In this document: positions 17,758 through 28,130 of the stretch, piece by piece | Layout of the letters: every line of letters starts with the position of its first letter | Position numbering within the stretch: position 1 is the first letter of the stretch | NCBI RefSeq assembly: GCF_036030735.1 | Contig: NZ_CP107928.1 | Span: 186,001 to 250,000, forward strand | From: Streptomyces sp. NBC_00425 | GTDB taxonomy: Bacteria; Actinomycetota; Actinomycetes; Streptomycetales; Streptomycetaceae | DNA: 64,000 bases | Reading direction: 5' to 3' | The notes under the pieces: model-generated | The model's input: the letters and a program-made list of their open reading frames with translations, nothing else | What the model was told of the DNA's origin: nothing | Databases searched by the model: none | Position numbers and translations under genes: made by a program

Positions 17758-20621
17758 TCAGTGCGCGGCGCGGCGGGCCAGCGCCCCGCGCGAGCGGGTC
17801 ACCAGCGCGGCCAGCAGGGCGGCGCCGAGGGGCACGGCCACCAGGAGGGCGGCGAGCGTCTCCCAGGGGACGACGATCGGCACGTACGGCGGGGCGTCAC
17901 CGGCACCGCCCCAGCCATTGTCGAGAGCCTCCTGGTAGAAGCGCATCTGCTCGCGCTCCTCGGTGAGCCGCAGCCCGACCGCGGGCAGGACTCCGGCCGC
18001 CGAGCCGAGGACCACACCCATCGCGGCGACCACACCGCACTGGAAGCCGCTGAGCATGCGGCGCACCCGGGGCGGGGCTCCGACCGCGGCGAGCGTCTTG
18101 AGATCGGCCTCCGCGTCGGCCTGGGCGAGACCGGTGGCGATGCCGGCCGCACCGATGGTGACCAGGCCGGCGAAGACGGTCAGCGCGAGCAGGACGAGCC
18201 CGTTCTTGTCGACCCAGCCCTGCTCCACGGTCAGCTCGACGTTGCTGCCGAGCTTGGCGATCTCGGCGTCGAGCTTCTGCCGCTGCTCGGTGCTGGGAAT
18301 CCGGTCGGTGCTGAAGAAGGCGCCGAGGGGGACGGTGGTCAGTCCTGCGGCCTTGGCGGCGGCGGGGCTGAGCACGCTCTGCACTCCGTAGGAGTCGGGC
18401 GAGCCGGCCACCTGGTAGGCGGGGAACGACTTCAGCTCGCCCGGGACCGGCTTGTTCTGCTCGAGGGCGCGGTCGGCGGCCTTCGGGTCGGTGATCAGCT
18501 TGATGCCGACGGTGCCGTTCCTGTCGACCTGGGGCTTGTGGAAGCTGAGGAGCTTTCCGTCGGCGAGGGCCTTGGCCGCGCCCGGGTCGTCGATGCCGAG
18601 GACCTTCAGGAGCGGGGCGTCGGCGACGAGGAGACCGCCCTCGACGTAGATGCCGTTGCTGTCGCGCGAGAGGCAGCGCCAGTCCTTGGCGAACGCGCGC
18701 CGCTGCTCCTTGGTGTACTTCTCCGCCGGGTCGGAGCCGTCGGGGGTGCTGCCCCACAGCGGGCACTCGTTGGCCGGCGGGGTGACCACCTCGAAGCGGC
18801 CACAGCCCTCGCCCTCGCCATACGGGGCGCAGCCGGGCTTGCCGACGGCGATCCGGAACACGTCGGCGCGGACGTCGACGGGCAGCGTTCGCTGTACGGC
18901 GTCGCGGACCGCGGGGACGTCCCGGCCTCCCTCCTCGGTGACGAGCGCGGCGCCGGCCCCGTACGGCAGGCTGGCCCGGTACTCGGCCAGACTCTGGGCG
19001 TCGCGGCTCGCGGCGTACGTCGAGACGGCGACGGTGCCCGCGACGGCGGCCAGGACGGCGGCGACAGCGGGTGCCGTACGGCCCCGGTTGCGGACGGCGT
19101 CCCGCAGGGCGAGGCGCGGCGAGAGCGGCAGCCAGCGGCTGGCCCGGCCGAACAGGCCGACCAGGGCGGGCGTCATGGCGACCACACCCAGCTCGGCGAT
19201 GGCCGAGCCACTGGCGACCAGGACGAACTGGTCGGAGACGACCGAGCCGTACAGGGCGACGGCCGCGCCGAGCAGGAAGGCGCCGAGGCCGATCAGCGGC
19301 AGCACGCGGTTGCTGTGGCGCACGCCGCGACGGCCGGTGAGGGAGGCCAGGACGGTCTGCCGGGAGGCGGTGACGGCCGGGATGATCGCGGAGAGCAGGC
19401 CGGTGAGGACGGCGAGCGCGGCGATGGCGAGCAGCTCCAGCGGCCTGACGGTGAAGCCGCCGAACCGCTGCCCCATGTAGTCCTCGAGGAGCGGCCGGAG
19501 GGCGACGGTCAGGATCAGGGCGAGGACAATGCCGACCAGGGCCGCCGCGACGCCGATGACGAGGCCGCCGCTCAGCACGATGGCCCGGATGTGGCTGCGG
19601 GCACCGCCGTTGGCGCCGACCAGGCCAAGCTGGCGGCGGGAACGACGGGCGCCGACGGCGAAGGCGGGACCGGCGAGCAGGCAGATCTCCAGCATCGCCA
19701 GACCGACGACCGTGCCCACGGCGGCGAGATCGGCGGCGTCGGCGGCCCCGCTGCGCTCGTAGTTGGCCCAGCCTTCCTTCTGGTAGAGCGGTACCTCGGA
19801 GTCGGCGGGCGGGTCGAGGGCCACGGCGCGCGAGGTGACCAGGACGCCCTTGGCGTTGATCGCCTGGACCGTGTTCCACGTGAGACCACCGGCCTTCTTC
19901 ACCAGGTAGGTGGTGGAGATGTCAGGCTTCGGCAGTCCGGCCTTCTCGACCGCCTTGGCGTACGGCGCGAGGAAGGCCCCCGGCAGGGCGTTGACCTGCT
20001 GTGCCGTGAGGTCGCTGGGCAACTCGTACGAGCCGCTGATCACATAGGTGCGGTCGAAGCCGCGGGCGGTGAGGGTGGAGCCGACGGACAACCCGCTGCT
20101 CTCCAGGAACCGGGTGGTCGCGGCGATCTCGTCGTTCTCGTCGGGGAAGCGGCCCTCCTGCAGCCGCATGATGCCCCGGGCGACGGGATCGGCGGCGGCC
20201 AGCTCACGGACCTCGGTCTGGAGCAGACCGTGAGTGGTGGTCAGCTTGGCGGTGCCCATGCTGTCGGTCAGCACCGTCGAACCGGCCGGGATGGCCTTGG
20301 TGACATCGGTCGGGCCGTCGGGCCAGGACTTGCCCGGCGAGTCGTAGTCCCCCGCCGGGGTGTGCTGCTCGCCGATGGGGTCCTGCAGGATGGCCACGCC
20401 GGCCGTTCGGGCGTCGGAGAAGAGAGCGTCGGCGGCACCCAGGGTGCGCTCCATCCGCTGCGCCGGGGTGAGTTCGGCGCTGCGCAGGGTCAGGTCCAGG
20501 GCGCTCACGCCCAGGATCGGCAGCGCGATCATGGCGAGGACGAGGATGCTGCGGCCCTTGGAGCGCCAGGCGTCACGGCGGGCGATGCGGAGCGCGGCCC
20601 GCCAGGAGTGGAACCAGGTCG

Positions 20622-20625
<4 letters not shown>
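17758..20625 (-). CDS. FtsX-like ABC transporter permease
   Basis: 955 residues. An N-terminal membrane helix (ILVLAMIALPILGVSALDL) is followed by a large extracytoplasmic domain (about 50-300) and helices around 330-470 in the first FtsX/MacB repeat. A second soluble domain (about 560-800) comes next, then three C-terminal helices (LVLLALTVFAGLVTIGAAGI; FQCGVVAAMGVVLGSAAGVL; LAALLVAVPLGAALLAALVT). The double arrangement is typical of actinobacterial permeases that work with LolD-like ATPases to move or extract cell-envelope substrates. It overlaps the upstream ATPase gene by 4 bases (ATGA), so the two are translationally coupled. Substrate unknown. Confidence 0.9.
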
Positions 20626-21362
<737 letters not shown>

Positions 21363-21575
21363 GGTTCCCCCTCGGGCGTACGCCGGCGAGCGGCCGGACG
21401 TCGATGCGACGGACGGTCGTTGGCGACGCCGTGCGTACGGTATGGGTCTGGTCGGGTGGTTCGGAGTCTTCAGGTGCTACAGGTGGGTCGGGTGGAGCCG
21501 GTGGAGCCGGTGGACTCGGTCGGCCCTGTGGGTCCGGTTGTTCGCGTGCTCAGGGCCGGTCGTGTGGGGCGGACG

Positions 21576-22232
21576 TCACGAGCGGTGGCGTGCGGCCTCG
21601 TCTGCCCCGGCCCTCGCCCGCGCCCCCGTCCCCGCCGCTCGCGCTACCGCCCCCGGCGAGGCCGGCTCCGGCCCCGCCGCCGGGGCGGTCGACGAGAGAC
21701 GGGTCAGCCGGGACTCACAGTGGTCGAGCCAGCGCGCCTCGGCCTCAATCTGGAAGATCAGCTGCTCCAGGACGAGGAGCCAGGCGATGTCGTCCCGCTC
21801 CCGGGCCCCGTTCTTCTCCACGGCGGCGAGGGCCTGCGCCTTCAGCCGGGTGTAGTCCTGCATGGCTTTCACGGTGTGCCGGCGCTGGGACTGGATGACG
21901 TCACGGATGTCGACCCCGGGCGCCCCGACGGCCATGGCCAGCTTGATGGCCAGCTCGTCACGGGCCGGGCTGGTGCGGTCGACGGGGTGCTCGAACCAGC
22001 TGCGCAGTTCGACGCGACCGCTGTCGGTGATCGCGTAGAGCGGGTGGCCGGCCTCGTCCTCGCCGTCCTGCACGACCATGCCGTCGCGTTCGAGCCGGCT
22101 GAGCGTCGTGTAGACCTGACCCACGTTGAGCGGCCAGGTCGAGCCGGTGCGGGACTCGAACTCCGTACGGAGCTGTGAGCCGTAGCGCGGGCCGCGTTCG
22201 AGGAGGGCGAGAAGCCCGTGACGGATGGACAT
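21576..22232 (-). CDS. PadR-family transcriptional regulator
   Basis: 218 residues from the ATG at 22232. The N-terminal PadR winged helix is clear: SIRHGLLALLERGPRYGSQL, WPLNVGQVYTTLSRLERDGM, then the wing GHPLYAITDSGR. The C-terminal helical dimerisation region (about 90-180) follows, with an unusual Ala/Gly/Arg-rich tail. PadR proteins typically repress an adjacent ABC exporter. Here the ATPase and FtsX permease are downstream on the same strand, and a direct repeat overlaps the start codon region, which suggests autoregulation of the whole unit. Confidence 0.88.
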   Translation of the reverse strand: MSIRHGLLALLERGPRYGSQLRTEFESRTGSTWPLNVGQVYTTLSRLERDGMVVQDGEDEAGHPLYAITDSGRVELRSWFEHPVDRTSPARDELAIKLAMAVGAPGVDIRDVIQSQRRHTVKAMQDYTRLKAQALAAVEKNGARERDDIAWLLVLEQLIFQIEAEARWLDHCESRLTRLSSTAPAAGPEPASPGAVARAAGTGARARAGADEAARHRS

Positions 22233-22253
22233 ACCGAGTATGTATACCGAGTA
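22231..22253. promoter_or_regulatory. Direct repeat at the PadR start
   Basis: ATACCGAGTA occurs twice, at 22231-22240 and 22244-22253, with a 13-base period, and the first copy overlaps the start codon at 22230-22232. A GTATAC palindrome lies between. Candidate PadR operator. Confidence 0.5.
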
Positions 22254-22330
22254 AGCCCGCGTGGACAAGTGTCCTGAGGCGGACACCGGAGGTCCGACTC
22301 AAGGGGGACCCGGGCCGTCGCGAGCCGCTC

Positions 22331-23051
22331 AGCGGCGGCGCATCCGCACCCCGAGGAAGCCGAGCCGAGGCCCACCAGAGCCAGCCCCACGCCCAGTGTG
22401 AACACGGGAATCCGCCGGTCGGAGCGGTCGAGGGGGGCATCGGCGCCGGTCCGGTGAGCGGACGTCGGCAGCCCCGCGGGCGAGCTCTCGGCGGCCGGGG
22501 CGTCCATCTCGGGTACCGCCTCGACCCCCTCGTCCGACTCCTCGGCGGGCTCCTCCTCTGTTGCCGTTTTAGTACGAGCGGGCTTCACCGGGCTCGTGGA
22601 GGACGGCGAGCCGGAGGGGGCGGCCGGTCGGCCGGGCCGCTCCCGGCCCTCCCCCGCCGGCGCCCTCGGGGGCGGCGGAGTCGCTGGGCGCGGGCACGTC
22701 GGGCGGCCCCGACGGCTCGGGGCCGCCGGACGGGCGGGTCCGGAGGGTCCGGAGGGTCCGGAGGGTCCGGAGGGTCCGGAGGAAGGCGACGCCGACGGGG
22801 CGGACGGGCGATCGGGCGGGGTGGGTGTGGCGTTCGTGGCCGCGGAACCGTTCGGAGCGGGGGCGTGAGGGGGCGGTGCGGGGGCAGACCGTCGCCGTGG
22901 CCGGGCGCGAGGGAGCTGGCGGGCGCGGGACGGACGGGACGGTGGGCGACCCGGAGGGGTGCCTCTCGGCGGCGGCCTCCGGCCCGAAGGCGCCGGCGCT
23001 CCGCACTGCGCTTAGCGCCCTCGCCCTCGTGCGGATCGGCCACGTGCGCAT
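22331..23051 (-). pseudogene. Broken gene for a Pro/Ser-rich surface protein
   Basis: The ATG at 23051 opens a basic, signal-like N terminus (RTWPIRTRARALSAV). Low-complexity sequence follows in shifting frames, including a 9-base repeat (22739-22785) that reads GPS repeats in one frame. An acidic stalk comes next (KPARTKTATEEEPAEESDEG), then a C-terminal membrane helix (IPVFTLGVGLALVGLG). One missing C near 22378 separates this from the natural end LGFLGVRMRRR. The overall plan is a secreted, C-terminally anchored wall protein. The folded domain appears lost. Confidence 0.45.
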
Positions 23052-23402
23052 CGAGGCCCAAGGAGTCCTCAACTCGCAGCAGGATGCTTGATGCGCGCCC
23101 CTGCATCCGAATGACGCCATGTGTGCAGTCGCGACGGCCTCACTCGGCTGCCGTTCGAGTCGGAGCCACTCCCGGTCTCTGGCGGCCAACCGGAGGCCCT
23201 GATCTCCCCCATCCCTGCGCCGTGCCCATAGCGTGCCCTGCAGAGCGGACAACCACGGTCGACATCGGTGCGACCAGTCCCTCACACCTGCCGCCTGACA
23301 ACGAATCTGCCCAGGTCGGCTCCCCTATGACCGCGCAAGCGCCGTCGCTTGCCAAGCTAAGGGCCTGTTGGCCATCATCACGAACTGACCGCGGCCTGTT
23401 CT

Positions 23403-24125
23403 TTAGTTCTCCGCGTCCCAGCGCGCTTGCAGGGACGCGCCGCCGGCGAGGCTGTCGTCGAGGAACCCAGATAACTCTTGGAGGGCGTCCAAGGCGCGCT
23501 GGAGGTTGGGGCGGCGCTCCCCGTTGGCGATGGCAAGGTGGAACCAGATGAGGGGGTCTGCCCACACCCTCCGATCCGGTTGCGAAAGTATGTCGCAAAA
23601 TTCTCTGTAGCTCCTGAGCCGTCCTTCAGGTTCAAGAATGACGTCGGTACCAATGCTTGACTGTGTCGCGTAGTAGACGTCACAGGCGGCGAAAGCTACA
23701 TGGACCTTCAACATCAAGGCGGAAAGTCTTGTGTCGTCCTTACCCGGCAAACGCAGGAAAGGTATGTCGCGACGCGTGCGAGTCATCTGGGCGAACAGGC
23801 AGGAAGTCATCCAGACGCTTGAAACCAGCGCGATGCCCGCCCCGGCAAACCAGGCGGGGCTCTTTCCGTCCATCTCCTGGGGGTCGTTGAGGACCTGAGC
23901 CGGTCGGTAGAAGCCATGCCGGTCGACAGAGGTGGCGTAGAGCGAGAGCCGGTGATGAGCCTCAGCGGCGTGCCACCTGAGGGGGTTGAGATACGAGAGG
24001 TTCTGGGTCTCGCGCTGAGTGCGTCTGCTGTCGCGTCGTTGCTGACGGCTGGTCAGCCACACGAGCCCCATGGAGATTGCACCTGAAGTTAACGCCGAGA
24101 CCAGCGTCACCGATAGGGCGTCCAC
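23403..24125 (-). CDS. Membrane-anchored hypothetical protein
   Basis: 240 residues from a GTG at 24125, chosen because GAAGGAGA lies about 8 bases upstream. One N-terminal helix (DALSVTLVSALTSGAISMGL, then VWLTSRQQRRDSRR) is followed by a soluble part; a second hydrophobic stretch (WFAGAGIALVSSVWMTSCLF) lies near residue 105. The sequence is coherent, with a lower Ala/Gly bias than its neighbours (DVYYATQSSIGTDVILEPEG). Family not recognised; similar single-gene membrane proteins often sit in streptomycete accessory DNA. The gap 24126-24429 shows nothing. Confidence 0.6.
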   Translation of the reverse strand: MDALSVTLVSALTSGAISMGLVWLTSRQQRRDSRRTQRETQNLSYLNPLRWHAAEAHHRLSLYATSVDRHGFYRPAQVLNDPQEMDGKSPAWFAGAGIALVSSVWMTSCLFAQMTRTRRDIPFLRLPGKDDTRLSALMLKVHVAFAACDVYYATQSSIGTDVILEPEGRLRSYREFCDILSQPDRRVWADPLIWFHLAIANGERRPNLQRALDALQELSGFLDDSLAGGASLQARWDAEN

Positions 24126-24429
24126 GCAACTGTCTCCTTCATCCGCGCCCATACAGCGGCGCCGGAACAGGCTTGTCTTCCAGGTCCGCCGGACGCCGCC
24201 CCGTCGAGGCCGTGGCCTGCTGACGGGGGCTGGCAATCTTAGCCGCCGACGGGCGCGCCTGGGCCCGCACCACAAGCGCACCAGAACGAGCGGGGAACCA
24301 CGGTGAAAGCGAACCAGCCCGCAGAGACTGCAACCCAGCCGTTCGCACAGGTCAGGACTTGGCCCGACAGACCCGGGCGGTCCATGGGCATGGCATACCG
24401 CAGCGTGGCGGCACCGGCCGGCGCATCGC

Positions 24430-24830
24430 TTCCTGAACCCACCGCCCGTGCCGGGCCGCGACGAATGCGTAGAACCGGTACACCGCCTGCGCCATCTGCA
24501 GGGCAGACCGCAGCCCCACGGGTTGCCGCCGATCACCGATGCGGACGTCATCTATGCAGGGCAGCAGATCACGGTGCCCGGCAGTCAGTCAGAGCAGCAG
24601 TCTCGCCGGGTTCGGGTGTGGCGTCGGAGTGGGGTGCTGCTTCCTCCCCCGGCGCCACAGCGTCCGAGACGCCGGCGTCGGCTCCGGGAGACGGGCCGCT
24701 GGTGCTGCGTTCGGTGCTGGGGGCCGGTGCGCTGCTGGCCGCAGCCGTCGCGGGTGCTCTCGCCCTGCGCAGGACACTGCAACGGCGCCGGCGGCAGCCT
24801 GGATGCGTCAGAACACGTTCGACCGGCCTT
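24430..24830 (+). pseudogene. LysM/membrane-helix protein remnant
   Basis: Two blocks in different frames: PPITDADVIYAGQQITVPGS, which is the end of a LysM domain, and LVLRSVLGAGALLAAAVAGA followed by LALRRTLQRRRRQ, a membrane helix with basic stop-transfer. This order is seen in streptomycete LysM proteins linked to BTAD-type regulators. Start, first LysM half and everything after the helix are missing. Confidence 0.5.
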
Positions 24831-25073
24831 TGCCCCCGTCAGGGCTCGAACGCATATGCGCGGTGTGATTGAGGGCGCGACCAAGAGGTGCCCGGGCTTC
24901 GCGCGCCCCGAGGTGCGCGCCGAATGCGCTCTGCCAAGCGGAGTCGGCCGTACCTTACCTTCACATCACAGGACAAAAAGCGGCCACCCTACCACCTCTG
25001 AAGGAAGTGGGGCAGGTACGCCGTAGGTACTGCATTCGTCCGAGAAGGCTGTTTCGCTGAGTTGGGGGGCGTT

Positions 25074-27761
25074 ATGGACATGCGTTATGAAGCGTATTCG
25101 TACGCGGACAAGACGTTCTACGACTCACCGGTGCGGTGGGCGACCTCGGAGGAGTTCGCCGCGGTGGGGGATCCGTTACCTGCCGGCTGGGTCGGTTCCG
25201 CGAGAGAGGTGTGGGTGGGGCGCACGCCCGCCGCCGTCGAACTGCCGGACCAGGGCTGGAAGATCCATGTGTCGGCCTGCCTGGACAACGCGGAGCACAT
25301 CCTCTCCGTCGTCAGCTCCTACTGCCTTCAGCAGGGCGTGGCCTACAAGTTCCTGCGCAGTCCCGCACTGGTGCAGACGCAGAACGCGAAATACGCCTCA
25401 CGCGGGTCCAGCGGCAAGTTCATGACCCTCTATCCGGTCGACGAACCCGAACTGGAACGGTGTCTCACCGACCTGGACGAGGCGCTCTCCGGCCTGAGAG
25501 GCCCGTACATCCTGAGCGACCTGCGATGGCGCAACGGGCCGCTGTATCTGCGCTACGGCGGCTTCACCGAGCAGTTCTGCCGCTCGGACAGCGGCGAGCT
25601 CGTCCTGGCCCTGCGCGAACCGTCCGGCCGACTGCGCCCCGACGTACGGCGCGCCGTGTTCGAGGTGCCCGACTGGGCCCCCGTCCCCGCTGTGCTGGCG
25701 CAGGCGCTCGCCGACCGGGCCGCGACGAGCATGGCCGACCTCCCCTACACCGTGGAACGCGCCCTGCACTTCTCCAACGGCGGAGGCATCTACCTCGCAC
25801 GACACACCTCCGGCGGCGACCAGGTGGTCCTCAAGGAGGCCCGTCCGGACGCAGGTCTCGATCAGCGCGGCGACGACGCGGTGTCGCGGCTCGGCAGAGA
25901 GCGCGACATCCTGCACCGCCTGAAGGGCGTGCCCTTCGTTCCCGCCGCGCTCGGCTACCACATCGCCTGGGAGCACCACTTCCGGTGCAGGAGTACATAC
26001 CCGGTGAGCCGCTGAACAGATGGTTCGGCCAGCGCTACCCCCTGATTCATCCCGACCCCGGGCCCGGAGCGATCGAGCGCTTTCGGGACGAGGCACTGGA
26101 CGTCCTCGCGAAGATCGAGGAAGGGCTGCGCGCCATTCACGCCCGCGGCGTCGTCTTCGGAGACCTCCACCCGCGTAACCTGATAGTCCGTCCCGACGGC
26201 CGGGTGTGCTTCGTCGACTTCGAACTGGCCTCGCCCGCAGACGACTTCGTCAGACCGGGGCTCGGTGCGGCCGGCTTCGCGGCCCCCGCCGACCTCGCCG
26301 GGTACGCGATCGACGACCACGCTCTCGAGGCTCTCCGGCTGTGGATCTTCATGCCGCTCATCCAGCTCACCGCGCTGGACCCCGGAAAACGCGAGCAGTT
26401 GACCCACGCCGCATGGAGACGCTTCGCGCTGCCGGCCGCGGCGGAGCACGGCCGGCAGCGCGAGCCCGACCCGACACCCGCCAGGTCACCCTCCGTCGGG
26501 GCATCGCAGGCCGAAACGGACTTCGGCAGACTGGCGAGACTGTTCAGCGGCGATCGCGTGGACTGGCCCGCTCTGAGGGATTCCCTCGCCGGGGCCATCA
26601 AGGCGAGCGCCACCCCGGAGCGCACCGACCGTCTCTTCCCAGGTGACCCCGCCCAGTTCACCCACGACGGACTCGGCCTCGCATACGGCGCCGCGGGCGT
26701 GCTGTGGGCCCTGCACACCGTGGGAGCGCCCGTCGCGGGCGACCATATCGAATGGCTGCTGGAAGCCGTCGCGCGCAGACCCTGTCGGCCCGGTCTCTAC
26801 ACCGGAGCCCACGGAGTGGCGTTCACCCTGGACCAACTCGGGTGCACCCGACAGGCGCACAACCTTCTCGACCGGCTCCTCAAGGAGCCGCTCGACGCTC
26901 TGGGCAGCGACCTCGCGGGCGGACTGCCGGGCATCGGCCTGACACTGCTGCACTTCGCCGGCACTATGTCAGACGCCTCCTTGCAGGCCACCGCCCTCGA
27001 CGTCGCCCAGCGTCTCGCAGCCCGGCTGCCGGCCGACGCAGCCGTCGCCGCGTCCGGCACACGTCCAGGTCTCCTGCACGGCCCCCTCCGGCGCGGCCCT
27101 GTTCTTCCTGAGCCTGTACGACAGCACCCGTGACACCGGCCTGCTCGACCTGGCCGAGCGGGCCCTGCGCCTCGACCTGGCCCGTTGTGTCCTGGGCGAA
27201 GACGGAACCCTTCAGGTCGATGAGGGCACCCGGGTGTTGCCCTACCTGGAGACGGGCAGCGCAGGCATCGCCGCGGCACTGCACGCGGCACTGCGTCACC
27301 GGCCCGATCCCGGACGGCAACGCAGTCTGGAGCAGATCCGTCTGGCGGCGGAGCCCGAGTTCATCGTGCAACCCGGCCTCTTCAACGGACGAGCGGGGCT
27401 GATCCTGCTGCTCCAGCTGCTCCGGGACGGCAGCGGCGAGGACGATCCGCTGATCCGACGGCACATCCGTCGCCTCGTGTGGCATCTGATCCCCCACCAA
27501 GGGCACGCGGCCTTTCCCGGCGAGCAGCTGCTGCGCCTCTCGATGGACCTCGCCACCGGGTCCGCGGGCATCCTGCTGGCCCTGGGGTCGGCCCTCGCCG
27601 ACACCCCTGCGCTGCCCTTCTGGACCGGTCACCGGGTCGCGGCCCCCGCACCCCCCAAGGCTCTCCAGACGCAGACGCAGACGCCGACGCGGCTGCAGCC
27701 GCAGACGCATACGCAGGACCGCTGCCGACGCACTGACCTCTCCCGCGGTCCGTCTCCCTGA
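25074..27761 (+). CDS. lanKC: Class III lanthipeptide synthetase LanKC (frameshifted)
   Basis: This trifunctional enzyme phosphorylates Ser/Thr of the precursor, eliminates phosphate to dehydro-residues and cyclises them with Cys. Order: lyase region about 1-220; kinase about 230-480 (VVLKEARP with K254, GDLHPRN with D364, DFE at 382-384); LanC-like cyclase about 520-860 (GLYTGAHGV, LPGIGLTLL, LETGSAGI, LFNGRAGL). The Cys/His zinc ligands of LanC and LanL cyclases are absent, which marks class III (RamC type). Length would be 895 residues (RamC about 930). Two single-base changes in C runs break the frame: one C missing near 25980 (TTCCGG) and one extra near 27085 (GGCCCCCTCC). They cancel, so assembly error is possible. 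Leu35 is a TTA codon (25176-25178), implying bldA dependence. Confidence 0.88.
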
Positions 27762-27864
27762 CGGTCTGCCCGCCGCGCACCGCCGCGGCACCCGCGACAC
27801 ACGACGTCGCGGCCCAGATCCGGCGATCGCCGGAAAGCACCAATCACAGTGATAGGAGATCACC

Positions 27865-27990
27865 ATGTCCATCCTCAGCCTGCAGGCCCTGGAGACCACC
27901 GAGGAGACCACCGAGTACCTGTCGGTCCTCAGCTCCCTGTCGGCGGTCAACTGCACCAACAGCACCGTCAGCACGCTGCTGTGCCTCTGA
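27865..27990 (+). CDS. lanA: SapB-like class III lanthipeptide precursor
   Basis: 41 codons, ATG at 27865 with TAGGAG 7 bases upstream. The leader starts SILSLQALET, carrying the hydrophobic LQ motif typical of class III leaders (compare LFDLQSME of RamS). The core holds two Ser-x-x-Ser-x3-Cys motifs: S23/S26/C30 (SSLSAVNC) and S33/S36/C40 (STVSTLLC). Each can give one lanthionine or labionin ring. Both motif type and 10-residue spacing equal those of SapB (S3/S6/C10 and S13/S16/C20). It lies 103 bases after lanKC and is followed by a hairpin before the transporters. The leader cleavage site is not evident and no protease gene is adjacent. SapB-type peptides are secreted surfactants for aerial growth; that role here is inferred. 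Confidence 0.9.
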   Translation: MSILSLQALETTEETTEYLSVLSSLSAVNCTNSTVSTLLCL

Positions 27991-28048
27991 CCGCACCGCG
28001 CGGGACGTCCCCCTCCGCGCAGTGGGGTGAGCCGACCCGCTGAACAGA

Positions 28049-28081
28049 GCCGGCCCGGGCTGAGGGACAGCCCGGGCCGGC
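28049..28081 (+). terminator. Attenuator hairpin after the precursor gene
   Basis: A perfect 13-bp stem (28049-28061 and 28069-28081) with a 7-base loop, 59 bases after the precursor stop. It probably lets the precursor be made in excess over the transporter genes downstream. Confidence 0.75.
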
Positions 28082-28130
28082 GTTCTGCGCGCCCCACCGA
28101 CCTTACGACGAGCGCCCGTAGGAGCCCAGC

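Noticed and set aside
22739-22785. Tandem repeats as a possible CRISPR array
   Set aside because: Units are 9 bases with no spacers, inside a low-complexity coding region. No cas genes are seen.
25074-27761. LanKC as a class IV (LanL) synthetase
   Set aside because: The cyclase domain lacks the Cys/Cys/His zinc-ligand motifs of LanL, and the precursor has class III SxxSx3C motifs.
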